Part shown: piece by piece, positions 11,537-23,120 of the stretch
Layout: every line of letters begins with the position of its first letter
How positions within the stretch are numbered: position 1 is the first letter of the stretch
Source of the DNA: Limnanthes douglasii subsp. nivea
Lineage: Eukaryota > Streptophyta > Magnoliopsida > Brassicales > Limnanthaceae
Assembly (NCBI GenBank): GCA_036936605.1
Contig: JAUPFV010000003.1
Coordinates: 101,069,278 to 101,133,277 of the forward strand
DNA length: 64,000 nt
Direction of reading: 5' to 3'
Made by a program: the position numbers and the translations under genes
Notes under the pieces: generated by a model
Told to the model about the DNA's origin: nothing
Database searches by the model: none
Seen by the model: only the letters and a program-made list of their open reading frames with translations

Positions 11537-12670
11537 TTGCCTCCGGATAAAGCTGTAGCAAGAAAAATTAAACACGGGGCTCGTTGTTTGAGGGTTGAAG
11601 AATCTCAAATTGTTCTATCTGAATTACACGATGGTGAAGGGTTAGCTCATTGTGGCTATAGGGCATTAACCCTGAGAGTATTGTTGGATGGGTACTACTG
11701 GCCATCCATAATGGAAGATCCTCAAGAAATAGGGAAAAAATGATCCATGTCAAAGGTATGGCAAGGAAATTCATGTGCCAGTAGTACCTATGGAGTCAAA
11801 TTCTGAGCCAGTACCTTTTGCTCAATGGGGATTGGATTTAGTTGGACCTCTACCAATGGCGTCCGGAGGGTGCAGGACTATTATTTTTGCTATTGATTAC
11901 TTCTCAAAGTGGATAAAGGCAGCTCATTTGGCATGAATCACTTTAAAAGCTGTTACAAAATTCATCTTATTCAATATATGTTGCAGATTTGGGATTCCTC
12001 AGAAGATTACCACAGCTAACGGGCCCCAGTTTGATAACAAGGATATGGAGAATTTTTGTGCCTCTAGAGGCATTCAACGCTGTTTCTCTTCTCCCTTCCA
12101 TCCACAAGCGAATAGACAGGTTGAATTTTCCAACAGGACTATTATGTCCAGATTAAAAAAGAACTTGGAGGGGGCAGCAGAGAAATGGCCAAGTTATCTG
12201 CAATAAGTATTATGGGCATACCGAACTACTCATCGGGCTGAAATACAAGAATCTCCTTTTGCTTTAGTGTATGGGATGGATTCCATTACCCTCATTGAAG
12301 CTACCATACCATCATACAGGGTCCATAACTATTTCGAACAGGCTAATGAGATAGCAATTAGGAATCAGTTGGACTTAATAGTAGAGAGAAAGGTTAAATC
12401 TCATTTGAGAACAGCCCACTACCAAGGTTTGATGAGGAGCAGGTTCACTTTCAAGGTCAGAGAAGAGATTTTCAACTTGGAGATAAAGTTTTGAGGAAAG
12501 TTTTTCTACACACTAAAGAGAAGCAGTTCGGTAAGCTGGCTTCAAACTAGGAAGGCCCCTATGAGGTCTCTGAAAAGTTTAAGTCTGGGACATATAGGCT
12601 TCAGGACAAAGAAAGAAGGGTTTTGAAGCACCCATGGAATATTGAGCATCTCAGGTTATATCTAGAATAA
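11537..12670 (+). pseudogene. pol: Element C integrase
   Basis: The N-terminal zinc-finger-like segment (SELHDGEGLAHCGYRAL) starts near 11610. The core has WGLDLVGPLPMASGG, AIDYFSKWIKAA and CCRFGIPQKIT, then TTANGPQF, where the usual catalytic Asp of TDNGPQF is Ala. HPQANRQVE keeps the Glu. The C-terminal GMDSITLIEATIPSYRV and EHLRLYLE end at a stop at 12668-12670. Two in-frame stops and frameshifts near 11740 and 12494 break it. With the Asp lost, it would be inactive even if the frame were open. Confidence 0.88.
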
Positions 12671-13145
12671 AAGTTGTGTAAATATCTACTTGTTAGATAT
12701 CAATGTAAATATTAGGGGGCATACTCTTTCACACCCCGGTGGCGCGGGGAGGTTTCTTGAAATATTCGGTGTGGTTTAACTATAATTCAATTCAAGTATA
12801 AATCGCTGGTTTTTAACACTTTGGATCTTTGATAGATCGAATAAGCCTGGTTGGATGATGGCCATTAAACATATGCCATCAGAGATATTAAACACTCTCA
12901 CTATAATACTTCTCAAATAGTCTGGGTTATTTAAACATTAGCCATTGAAATTAAAGGGGAGGACAATGTTAAATAAAGAAAAATTTGATAAATAAACCTT
13001 TTAGGACTTTAACCAAACAGGAAGAACAACATATGCCTTGGCCATCCAAGGACTTTTAGTATTTCAAAAAAAAAACCAATCCGGACTCTGACCGGATAAC
13101 ATTACAAAATATTCCTTGGCCATCCTAGGACTTTAACTGTTCAGA
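12671..13145. other. Hypervariable 3' zone of element C
   Basis: Non-coding. It begins with a motif GGGGGCATACTCTTTC that also occurs, inverted, just past the pol end of element B (about 6420-6435). Further in, a 25-base block CCTTGGCCATCC...GGACTTT is present twice (about 13034 and 13112), so a short duplication sits at the same place where B and D carry minisatellites. A (TA)n run follows at about 13151-13176. Confidence 0.6.
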
Positions 13146-13307
13146 GAAGATAAAAATATATATATATATATATATATGATTAAAACCTCAGGGCTTGTTC
13201 CATTTGGATGTCTCACCACCACCGCCTTTCTTGGGACTTTTGAGTTCAGAACTTGAACTCTCATTGGTTCCCTCTTCATCATATGGAGTGGAATCAATTC
13301 CACAGGA

Positions 13308-16158
13308 TTAGTTGTACTTGTCACCAGTTGCCATGGTATGATGAGGAAGGTCTTCGTATTCCACATACTTCCATAGGAGACCAAGGGTCCTCTTCGAAAA
13401 GGTTTCATGGAAGAGCAGCACCATGTCAGACCTGACTTCATTATATCTTTTCTCGAGAGAATCTATCACCTCGTTGGTATAGTTATCAATGCTGGCCTGA
13501 ATAGTTTGTTCTTGCTGCTTCACCAAGTCTTCTTTTTCCTTGGTCACCTTAGACACATCACCTTTTAGAGAAGTCTTCTCATAAAAAAAGGTTTGAATGA
13601 CACCATCTTTGGTCTTCAGGTCCTCCCTTAATGTTGAGAGATCCTTTTCCAAACCTGAGTATTTAGTTTGAAGTTCACTACTGGCAGTCTCCGAAGAGGC
13701 CATCTTGGTAGATAGATCTTCATTGTCCTTCCTCAGTGCTTCTATCTCTTTATTCAGATCTTCTATGCTCTGATTGGCATTGAGAATATTGGTTGATAGA
13801 GATTCTTTGTCAGTAGTGAGGGTGTTGATGAGTGTGGTCTGACTCTTCACTTGTCTTTCCAGGTCAAGCACTGGCTGAATTAACCAAGAAGGGAATAAGC
13901 CACAACATCTTGTTCTCCGGAAACGGAGAAAGACTTACCGTTATAGGTCACCATGTTAGCAGAGCTTGAAGGGCGTAAGGGGTCAGCAAAATCATCCTTC
14001 TCAGAATCATTGAAGTATAGATTAATGTCTTGAAGGGAACTAATGTCCACTCCATCAATTACTCCCCCAGTACCCTCTCCGGATTGCATTCCTGTAGGGA
14101 TCTTCTCTTAAAGAGTGGGATCGAAAGGGGCTAGTGGAGGTAGAATCTCTGAAGGACGAAGAATTATTTCTTCTCCTAAGGTGACCTTCTTCTTTTTGGC
14201 AGCCTTTTCATCACTGCTTGCTCTTTTCTTCCGGTCCTTTTTGGGATGCTTAGGTGGGTTTTGCGATTCTCCTGCCTCCCTAACAGTTTCAACATTTACT
14301 ACTTTAAGTAAGGCAGTGTCGATTCCCCTAGGTTTCCCGAACCAGTCCGTTCTGTGGCAGTTTGGACCGACTCTGCTGCAGATTTCTTCTTCTTCCCTTT
14401 CATCTTGCTGGGAGCTTTGGCCCTGGAAAGTAAGGCCAATTTACCATCTTTGGCCTCCGTTCTCTTAAGGATCACACCAGGTGGAGGCGGCGTTGTTAGT
14501 TCTTCCCATGTGAGATCCCTCCAACCTGTGGTGTTCCATAGGTGGGACCTCGCCAAGTTTCCTAAGGTGAAGCAGTTATAGAAGATGTTCCCCCAACGCT
14601 CCACAGCCCAAGCATTAAGTTTTGCACAGGTTGTTTGCCCCTCCTTCAGGTGTCCGGTGAACTCCTTTGGCAGCACTGAAAAAGAAGTAACATATAATTC
14701 AGGAGAGGAATACTTATGAGCTAAAAAGAAGAACATGAAAAATAAAAGATAAAAAGTTTACCAGTACTCTTCCATTTGCTGGTTAGCATACTAGGGTTAG
14801 TGTTGGATTTGATCTTTCTCCCATTCTCCCATGACCCACTAATAAACAGGAACCGTGTCCTCCAATTCTTCTCGACTCCAGTAAGTCGTCTACCACCTTG
14901 AAATCGTTCCCTATGTTATGATGGTAGAATAGGATGTGGTGATTCTTGTATAAACTTGCCACATCGAAAAATTGTTCCATTGGGAGAGGGATTTTGGACA
15001 GCCTTGATGCCATTATGCAAGCAAGGAGAGAATATCATGCGTTTGGACTTAGTTGGCTTGGGCAGAGCTTCACCAAGTAGAAATACCTGACGATTTCTGG
15101 TTTCAATGGGAACCGAAGTCCCCAGTTTAGCACCTCGGTGAAGGTAACCACCTCATTGAGTTAACAATCCATTGGAGTCTCCGCGAGTGACAGGTATCCT
15201 TACCTTCACTGACTCTAGGATCCCCCATTTCGTCCGGATCCGGCCCAACTCAGCAGTATGGGTGTAGACATAGTTTATATTCTGCAGGGCCTGTAAATAT
15301 TTAACATTGACGTTTTTGAAGCAAGGGCCTACCTTGCCCTCTAGGCATGCCGGAAGATCCGGAGAAGTCAAGCAGACCTTGACTTTTCCTTTTCCCTTCT
15401 TGTCAGAAGCAGCATCCCCGGTTTGACCTGATGCTTCAGTTTCGAAAGGGGCCTCTTCGATATTGTCTTCCATCACTGTGGAAGGTTTATCAAGTGTTGT
15501 GGTTGGAGGGGTCAGATTCTGACACCAAAGTCTGTTCAGATGAATGAGCGTCTGTTGTTTCCGAGGTCCTGGTGTCCGGTTGACGTTGGGATCCTAAGGA
15601 CTTCGCCCTTGGGGCTATTTTAGTTGCCTTCGGTCCGGGGGGCTTATCTCTTGGTGCAATTTTAGATACCTCTGATCCAGAGGGCTTATCCTTTGATGTT
15701 TCCTTATATGCCTCCGATCTGGAGGGCTTTGGTTGTAAAGTAGTTGTTTGGGATTTAACCAGACGAGTCGTCCGGCGTAGAGTTGATTTTTCTGGGGATT
15801 TCTCGATGTTTGAACCCATGGCTAAGAAAGGGGAGGGTATTCTGACACTCAAAACCGCTTTTTCCCTGGCAGTGTAGGGCTGGGACTTCTAAACATAAGA
15901 ACCTGAGGGGAGAGGAGAGAGACTTGGTTTGAATAACTGTCTGGGTTTTGGAATTCTAGATGAGGATGACCCTTGGTCATCTTCTTGAGCTGGTTCACCA
16001 GACTTTTCGCTTGGGGAGACTGAGAGACCAGCAGCAATGCGATTCTCCCTTTCGAATTTTCTCGCCTTTTCTAGCTCTGACAATTTTAACCAGCCGCCTT
16101 TCACAAGTGTGTTTCCGGCTGTGAACATAAAACTCTTTGAGAACGAGTTTGAAGACAA
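13308..16158 (-). pseudogene. Element C antisense ORF (aORF), two exons
   Basis: Antisense to C's pol, read from 16158. The first 89 codons end at a TAA (15889-15891) that is in frame with the next segment (15852-15490), so the start may be 16158 or the later MGSNIEKS at about 15819. That segment has Pro/Ser-rich imperfect repeats (SKIAPRDKPPG-like). The conserved core follows (LNWGLRFPL, LVKLCPSQLSPN, MASRLS, VVDDLLESRR). A GT-AG intron at 14761-14676 comes next, then exon 2 (VLPKEFTGHLKE..., a KKDRKKR basic patch). It ends in a strong coiled coil at 13871-13390. About four frameshifts and a few stops interrupt it. Molecular function is unknown. Confidence 0.78.
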
Positions 16159-16216
16159 AAGTAAAAATCTCTCTAGAAATTTTTTGAGTGATGAAGAAAA
16201 TTGAATAGTAAAAAAT

Positions 16217-16228
16217 GATTTATATAAC
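16217..16228 (-). promoter_or_regulatory. Candidate TATA box for the element C aORF
   Basis: Minus-strand TTATATAAATCA lies about 60 bp upstream of the ATG at 16158 and outside the LTR. A palindromic ACACGTGT (G-box-like) lies further upstream near 16391. Confidence 0.5.
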
Positions 16229-16558
16229 AGTAGAAAAAAAGTAATTGTTACCTAGGAGGAGTTGAAGAGGTTTGGCAATGATTAAAGACGACGCAGACGT
16301 GTGAAGGATTAAATTCCTATGTCACTTTCTAGGGTTAGTGGGAGCACCGATCTAGGAAGAAAAATGGCTGGTAGTTCGAACCATATTGTGACACGTGTCC
16401 CACGATCCAAAAAGAAAACTCTTACAATTCTTGAAAAAGAAGTCAGTTCGGACAGGCTCCGAACTAAATGCACAGGCAGGTCGGACAAAATTGTTATTGG
16501 CTATGTAAAGTTTTTAGCCCTGCCAAAGGTATTTGACAAGGCCTAAAAAATAGGCTAC

Positions 16559-16938
16559 TGATGAGTTCGGATTTTTTAGTCACAGCTCACTGTGTTATCC
16601 GGACAGGGGCAATCCGGACATAAATGTATTACTAGACTATCCGGACAGGACAAAAGTAAAGAAACACCTAAACACCTTTTAACTAAGCTATGTGCTAATC
16701 AGCTTAAAAGATTAATGGGTCTTTAAACTTGACTCGGTACCATAACTTGATCCGAAAGCCCATGGGTTCTTAATTAAGGGTATAAATACCCCAACTATTT
16801 TCATTAATGAGGGTAATGAACATTTAATACAACCAGGTTGCTCAGATCTCTAACTACCTTATACCAAAACACTTAGTACTCAAAATATTTTGCAAAATAC
16901 TTTACAAAATTACCCCCAACTCAAAATAAACCAAACCA
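16559..16938 (+). repeat. 3' LTR of element C
   Basis: A 380-bp LTR on the plus strand, starting TGATGAGTTCGG and ending AAACCA. TATAAATA is at 16781-16788. It matches the LTRs at 1-402 and 3444-3818 in reverse orientation. The adjoining PPT candidate is a short AAAAAATAGG just upstream (about 16545-16554). It is followed directly by LINE-derived sequence. Confidence 0.85.
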
Positions 16939-17019
16939 AGCAAAGCTAGGAGACCAGTAGTGATATAAGTCGGCAATAATCCAAAAACAAAACAAAATTA
17001 AGTTAGAGATTAAATGAAT

Positions 17020-17660
17020 TGGGTTTGCCAAGAAACCTTCGTTCTATAAAATTTGAACTGTAGGTCAAAAAGCATGTGATAAGATATCTCAGAGGTAAAA
17101 ATATGAGAGGATTTAAAAATTCTCGCATTCCTCTCACACAAGACATGGTAGACAATGGTGCCAAAGTAGGCATGCTAAAGGTATCGTAAACTGAGTAGAG
17201 GCCAGTTGGACGCTTTATAAATCCAAGAAACCCAATTTTTATTGTAACTTAATGAAAGCTCAAGCTTGAAGCTTGCGTAAACTAAAATGCTCTTAGTGTA
17301 ACTAGAATCATTAATGATATGAATAAGGGTTTCAGAGGCAGAAATTACATAAGACATAATTCGTGAGAGTGTTTAAATCCCAAGCAGAAGATTTTCACGA
17401 GTGGAAAGTTTCCTTTGGATAGCAAATCAAATGATGAATGAGTGGCGAGGACTATTAAATGTGTACAAACTAACCTTTCCTACCCAACACATGGGACAGA
17501 TGTACGGATGGTGTTGTAGGTATCCTTGATTGAAAACTTGGTGATTCCTCTTTTAACAATCCAGTATGGGGCGTTGTTGCAGAGGATGTAGGGAGGAGGG
17601 AGGGAAAGGATGAGATGGCTGATCTCCTCGAAAGAATTATGGTTTCTAGCACTAACAGAC
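17020..17660 (-). pseudogene. LINE C-terminal zf-RVT-like region
   Basis: Minus-strand translation in shifting frames gives SIKDTYNTIRTSVPCVG, then an IQRKLSTREKIFCLGF-like block, then downstream hydrophobic and aromatic residues. This is the usual arrangement of the zinc-binding region that follows LINE RT domains in plants. It aligns in style with 47900-48200 of the second LINE (KLSTRDKF). Many stops are present. Confidence 0.6.
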
Positions 17661-18551
17661 CTTAAGTAAGACGCCCAAATCTAAATACCATATCGGATGA
17701 TATCGGAAACCTTGAGGTTACTGTCCATACGAGAATCCCAAATAATACTAACCCCATAGTGGTTGACCAGAGAGGTTGAGAACAACCATGGGTCAACCCA
17801 GAAGAAGGTATTATCCCCATTACCAATCGCCACCCTATACAATTTGCTAGCGATAGGTCTAAGATTTAAAATTTTCCTCCATTTCTATGAGGGAGAAGAT
17901 TCAATCCTTAAAGACCAGAAGTTTGTATCTTTAATCTTCTCATAGTAAATCCAGTCACAAATGTTTGAAGACGACCGCCTGATTCTAAATTTTTAGGTGT
18001 AGTTACCCAAAGTCGTCATCTAACAAGGGCAAGGTAACCACAGACCAAGCCTGTTTAACACTTGTTACCTTTATCTCATGACATACTAGAGAAAACGATA
18101 TAGAGATTGAAGTTGACTAGAGACCAAGCCTGTTTAACACCTGTTCAACAGACCAAGCCTGTTTAAGAACTCTAGCGGGTAGAATGAAGATCGAAGACCA
18201 GTAAACCTGCTCTGCAAAAAGCACAGACTTAATGAGTTGAATTTTACATGCATAACAGAGATGTTTGGAAGTCCATGAGGTAATATGGGTAGTAATTATA
18301 TCGATAAGGGGTCGACAGTTGTTATGGAAAAGTCAACCCGTGAGAAGAAAGACTCCAAGATATTTAACCAAGATAGAGCCAACATTGAAGCCTAGAATAT
18401 TGATCAAGTCCAATCTAAGAGAGAGGTTAACCCCATAGAGGAAGATGTGGGTTTTCTAATGGCTAAATTTGAGGCCCAAGAGATCAGAGAAATCATTAAG
18501 ACCATCCTTAATGAGCTTGAGGGAATTAATGTCACCACAGCTAGAAAATCA

Positions 18552-19996
18552 TCAGGTCACCTGCGAAGCAAAGGTTGGCAATCTTAAGTTTGTGACACTT
18601 CTAGTGAAAATTGAAGTTCGCGTCAAGAATACTATAGAGAACTTGCATGACCAATACAAATAAGAAGGAGGATAAGTGATCACCTTTTCTGAGATCATTT
18701 TTATCTTGGAAATGCCCTTGAGGATCACCGTTAATATTAACAGTATAGGAAGGGTGGCGATGCATTGAATAATCCAGATGATCATCTGCTTCGAGAAATT
18801 CATCACCAACGAACGTTCTCAAAATCTTTCATCAGATCGATTTTAAGAGCGAACCTCATGCCTTTACAATTAGTCTGGTAACACCTAAGGATTTTTCGGG
18901 ATAGAAGGATATTGTCTATAATATTTCAACCAACCACAAAAGTTGACTGAGATTTTTCAATGAGATAGGGGAAAGAGTCCTTAATCCTGTCGGCTGGGAT
19001 CTTGGATATAATCTTGTATACCACATTGCAACAAGCAATTGGCATGAATTCTTTAGGGATAGAGGGGAAATCCTTTTTAGGGATGAGGTAAACGTTGGTG
19101 GCATTCCAAGAATGCCCAAGACGGCTCGTACTAAAGAACATTAATATCCCATCGCAGATGTTTTTGCCGATGAAGTTCCAAGAATAATTAAAAAACCATG
19201 TATTGAATCCATGAGGACCCCAGGATCATTATCAATACTATAAAGAGAACTTTTAATTTCAGTGCAAGTAAAGGGACGAATTATTGAAGAACGATCCTGA
19301 GGATTCACTTTAGAAAAATAAGCACGGATTTATGAGCGGGCCCAGGGTATCCTGGGAGAGATCTGAAGCCAAGAAGGTAAGAAAGATATTTCATTAAGAT
19401 ACTTGCCACCTCATTTAGGGAAGTGGAAAGATCACTGTTACTATTAGAGATCGAGACAATTTTATTTCTTAGACTTTGGTTTTTTATACTATTATGAAAT
19501 AAATTTAGTTTTGTGATCCCCAAGCTTGAGCCCTCTAGAATTTTGTTTATAGAGAGATTCTTTTGCACGACTAAGGGAGATATAGACTAATCCTAGCAGA
19601 GACAAGAGATGGATTCAAAAGGTCATTAGCTAAAAGGGTTTGGGGCGAGAAAAGTTCATTATATTCCTTAAGATTCAGGTCACAGAGGGCAAGTTGAAGC
19701 CTATTGAGTTTTTGAGAAACCAATCTCATACCATGAGCTAAAATCGGAAGGTTCCAAAAAGAATACACCAGCTCGTTATAAGAAAGATGGGTCCGCTACA
19801 TATTAAAAATATTGAAATATTTTTTAGTGCGTGGCCTAAGGGAACCAGAAATAATCTTAACAATATAATGGTCGAAAGAACGGACATGTTCATAATGGGC
19901 AATGGACATAGGGAAAGAATCATCCCAAGAACTATTAACTAGAATCCGATCAATTTTTGAAGCAACAGATGATATGTTGGTAAGTAGCATATGCAT
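18552..19996 (-). pseudogene. LINE endonuclease end and reverse transcriptase
   Basis: From 19996: ASKIDRILVNSSWDDSF...RSFDHYIVK, which matches the end of an L1 APE-type endonuclease. RT follows at 19141-18926 (WNATNVYLIPKKDFP, ACCNVVYKIISKIPADRIK, QSTFVVG). A second block lies at 18822-18601 (NINGDPQGHFQDKNDLRKGDHLSSFLF), the degenerate form of G.F....LRQGDPLSP. Several frameshifts and stops occur. RT would make cDNA at the nicked target site. Confidence 0.85.
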
Positions 19997-20043
19997 TCGT
20001 TAACCCAAAAAAATTACTTTATAACAATATAAACCTAGATTTG

Positions 20044-20500
20044 TCATAAATATAGTATTTCCTCATAATGTGGATGCATATTTATTTGACTATATCCTAA
20101 ATACTTATCCAAGGATGATAATAATTCATGCTCATCTATTGTATCTACAAACTGATCAATCTGAGGTAAAAAGAAAGTATATTTTGGATAAATACGAATT
20201 AAGTTAGTAAAATTAACACATTGTTCATTGTCCATTACTCTTTTTTACTAACATTGGATTAGTTATGCAATTTGGATAACTTTAACTTTATCTCACGCAA
20301 AAATCATGTGAGTTTGTCGTATTGGTCTAAGTCTCTTATCAATACCAAGATTATGGAAGATAATTGATTTATTAACTCTTGTGATATAAAAAATACTCAA
20401 CGTAAAAGTATCAGTATTCAACCTTAGACATTTACTTAGCTCATATTTGAATTCTTCATTTAGTTGAGCTTTTATTTTCAAAAATTTCATTCATATAATC
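20044..20500 (-). pseudogene. Isolated Ty3/gypsy RT fragment
   Basis: Two minus-strand frames give pre-RT (ELSKCLRLNTDTF, RPIRQTHMIFA) and RT fingers (CVNFTNLIRIYPK, FFLPQIDQFVD, SSLDKYLGYSQINMHP). It is strongly diverged from the A-E elements, with no LTR or other domain nearby. It is a relic joined to the 5' break of the LINE. Confidence 0.75.
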
Positions 20501-20592
20501 TTAATTCAATTGTCTTGTCCAAAGATTCAATTATTCAAGGTGCTTCAATGGACTCGTCAATCTCTCGATTTTTAAACTTTATTGTGGGTTCG

Positions 20593-20608
20593 TTATATTC
20601 ACGTACTT
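20593..20608. repeat. SINE target-site duplication, left copy
   Basis: TTATATTCACGTACTT. The right copy at 20836-20851 differs at one base (T to C). Confidence 0.85.
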
Positions 20609-20835
20609 TTTTCTTTTCTTTTTTTCGGAGGGAACCCGCAGCCGCTACTCAGAGTGCAATGAGCGCGCACAGGGTAAACCCTCAGTCTAACGCGATAGCC
20701 TGCAAACCAACGCCAGAAGATAAACCACACAAGGTGACAGGCTCAGCCGAGAAAGCGTATGTAGAGGGATTCGAACTCATGACCTTTGATCACAAGCACG
20801 CCATACTCAACCAACTTGGCTACCCCATTGGGGGC
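20609..20835 (-). mobile_element. tRNA-derived SINE with target-site duplications
   Basis: Read on the minus strand from 20835. A tRNA-like head contains a box A match (TAGCCAAGTTGG) and a box B match (GAGTTCGAATCCC), placed as an internal RNA polymerase III promoter. A tRNA-unrelated body follows (GAGGGTTTACCCTGTGCGCG, GCGGCTGCGGGTTCCC). It ends in an A-rich AAAAAAAGAAAAGAAAAAAG tail. The flanks are a 16-bp direct repeat with one mismatch (20593-20608 and 20836-20851). I did not assign the SINE family. Confidence 0.85.
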
Positions 20836-20851
20836 TTATACTCACGTACTT
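20836..20851. repeat. SINE target-site duplication, right copy
   Basis: TTATACTCACGTACTT, adjoining the 5' (tRNA-like) end of the SINE. Confidence 0.85.
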
Positions 20852-21613
20852 GTTGATATCCTACTGGGTTTTTTTATTATTACAATATAATATTTTCTAA
20901 AGAAATTGACATTGTATAGCATTTTTTTGTTGCCATTTAACTACACTGTATAATTCAATTCATTCGCTTGATAAATATTTGATATATAGGTGGTAAGTCG
21001 ATGCAACAACTTTCATGTTATGAAACCAGGGATGATAGAAAGTACATTTAAAGACTTGGTGCGTCAAAAACCATAAACACTATTTTAATTATTTTCTCTA
21101 CTCAGTCGTTTCCTACCGTAATTGATAATTATATTGTTGTCGTATAATTATTAGATGATTTCGTGAAACTTACATAATTATGGCTAGTTCTTTTATATGT
21201 AGCTACTCTAATCACCTTATCATATTTATTCTAATGCAAAAACCGAATCGAGGTACACATGTTAATGACTATTAATAATAGTATTACCAATATCCACGCT
21301 AATAAACAGAGCCTTCTAATAAGGACTAGCTATTTCTTTAACACATTATTTATATGTATAATGATGGTGCCATTTTAAATGTATATAAATTGTACTTCGA
21401 AAACCTTTTACCCAATGATTTTTTCTACAACTGCGACATTCATATCAAATTATCATCCCTAGAAGTTATACAAATAATGAAATCCGAATTTCAAATTTTA
21501 AAATTTTAAAATTTTAAAATTTAATATTCAAAAATATAAAATTTAAATATAAAAAAATTAATAAATTAAATTTGAGTAAAACAATAATTATTTAAATTGT
21601 TAATATAAATATA
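20852..21613. other. AT-rich intergenic stretch
   Basis: No gene or domain seen. A short AAATTTTAAAATTTTAAAA run occurs near 21495. Confidence 0.5.
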
Positions 21614-21621
21614 TATATTAG

Positions 21622-22280
21622 TAGAGTGGTAATGTTGGTCCGAACCGGTCCAAACCGGCCTCATCCTGTCTAATCCAATCTGGCTTTGTCCAACCAGAAC
21701 ATTTAACAGGACAGGTACGGATATACGAATTGTGACCCGTAAGCGGGTCGGGTCGGATCGGATATGGATTTTTAATTTGTCCAACCTAACCCAACCCATA
21801 AATATAAACTATATATAAAAGATAAAAAATATATTTAAAAATAATTATAAATTTGTAAAATATAACTAACTAATATTTATATGTTTATCAATGATATATT
21901 GTTTTTAAAAATAATTATTATTTTACTTTAAAAGTCAATATATTAATTAATTATATATTTTTTCAATAAACTAATTTTATAAATTATAAATGTAATTCTC
22001 AAGATCAGGTATGTTGATTTAAATATTTATATCTTAAATTTTTGTTTTAAATTAAAAATAAAATTAGATTTGAGTTGGTTTGGATTAGTTCGTACCGGTT
22101 CGACCAATCCAAATAATAAAAATAATGTTTGCGGACCGAATCGAACTGAATCGCGAACATAAACAAAACGGATTCGAGTTCGAAAATATTAAGCCCGTTA
22201 CGAATCGAATTGGATTTGGATTCGAATAAAAATAAATAAACCCAAACATATCGGCCCGGATCCGACTATTACCATTCCTA
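21622..22280. mobile_element. hAT-like MITE with 8-bp TSD
   Basis: 659 bp bounded by identical TATATTAG octamers at 21614-21621 and 22281-22288. The ends are imperfect inverted repeats, TAGAGTGGTAATGTTGG at the left and TAGGAATGGTAATAGTCGG read inward from the right. An 8-bp duplication and TAG-starting ends fit the hAT superfamily. Subterminal GGTCCGAACC- and CGGGTCGGGTCGG-type motifs, typical of such MITEs, are present at both ends. The centre is AT-rich with no coding capacity. Flanking TA repeats make TSD extent slightly ambiguous (10 bases match). Confidence 0.75.
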
Positions 22281-22288
22281 TATATTAG

Positions 22289-22853
22289 AATGTATAATGT
22301 ATATGAGTAATTGATCTTACTGTTTAAGGTGAGTATATTTAATTTTGGTTTACGTGAACTATTAGTACAATGAAAGAATGGCCTCACTTTATATATAACT
22401 ACGTAAGGACCAGGACAGACGGTGAAGAAATAAATTATATAAGTTTTTGGGCTTGGCCTTGGATTTTATATATTAATGGAATAGATAACTACATTAGATA
22501 AGGAAGACAGGGGTGTTGCATGTGAATCCATATAGATCCACGTGTTAGACTAACTCCCGTAATATATATAAATTTCAAAATGAAACCTAAAGGCAGAGAG
22601 AATAAGTATAGAAGCAGAAAAAATAAAAGAAAAGAAAAGAAGGTAAAATCCAGAGAAAAACCAATAAACGAAAGAAGAAAAGGTTAGAACGATATTTAGA
22701 TTTTAGATTTTATACAAAAAAAAATGAACAGATGAAAGAATTTTGATTTGAAATTTAAATTCAGATTCGAATTCTGAATTTTACTTATATATATAATATA
22801 ATTAGTAAATTATTTGTACGGTATATGATGATATGTATATGATGATATTATTA
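22289..22853. other. AT-rich stretch without recognised gene
   Basis: An A/G-rich purine tract (22590-22740) and ACGTG (22540) are visible. Nothing codes for a recognisable protein. Confidence 0.45.
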
Positions 22854-23120
22854 TTGTTAAGTGTAAATTTAGATTTTTGGGATGAAGGGAGAGTGATTAT
22901 AAATAGAGAAAGTAAAAACGAAAGTAAGTTTTGAATGAATAAAAGTAATAAAAATAATTCACCTTTATGTATAAGTATATATATTTGTATAACCAAATTG
23001 GTTACGGAGAGGGTATAAGTGTTTCTATATTTAGACACACTACGGTTAACTATACAATTTATCATTCACAATTTTAGTTTATTACATTTAAACTCTCGAT
23101 ATTCTATATTTTTATTAATG
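22854..23120 (-). repeat. Candidate 3' LTR of Tat element D
   Basis: It starts TGTTAAGTGTAAATTT, like the left LTR of element E (TGTTAAGTTCAAG), and its outline (ACAATTTATC, AATAA runs) is similar over about 270 bp. The downstream block (TTATGAAAGACACTGAATAAGAACTAG) matches E just past its LTR (32080-32105). The boundaries are uncertain and divergence is high. Confidence 0.45.

Larger units (their letters stand above)
16990..20030 (-). mobile_element. L1-type LINE, 5'-truncated and decayed
   Basis: Minus-strand non-LTR retrotransposon. The order from the right is the end of the endonuclease domain (about 19996), RT (about 19140-18550) and the C-terminal zinc-binding zf-RVT-like region (about 17660-17050). 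The 5' part, with ORF1 and most of the endonuclease, is missing at about 20030, where gypsy RT sequence begins. No clear poly(A) end or target duplication is visible on the left, next to element C's LTR. Confidence 0.8.

Noticed and set aside
9585..12670. A functional autonomous retrotransposon in element C
   Set aside because: At least six stops or frameshifts in pol, an Asp-to-Ala change in integrase and no 5' LTR or primer site.
20770..20835. tRNA gene on the minus strand
   Set aside because: Box A and box B fit, but the sequence does not fold into a full cloverleaf by eye, continues into a SINE body and A-rich tail, and is flanked by target duplications.
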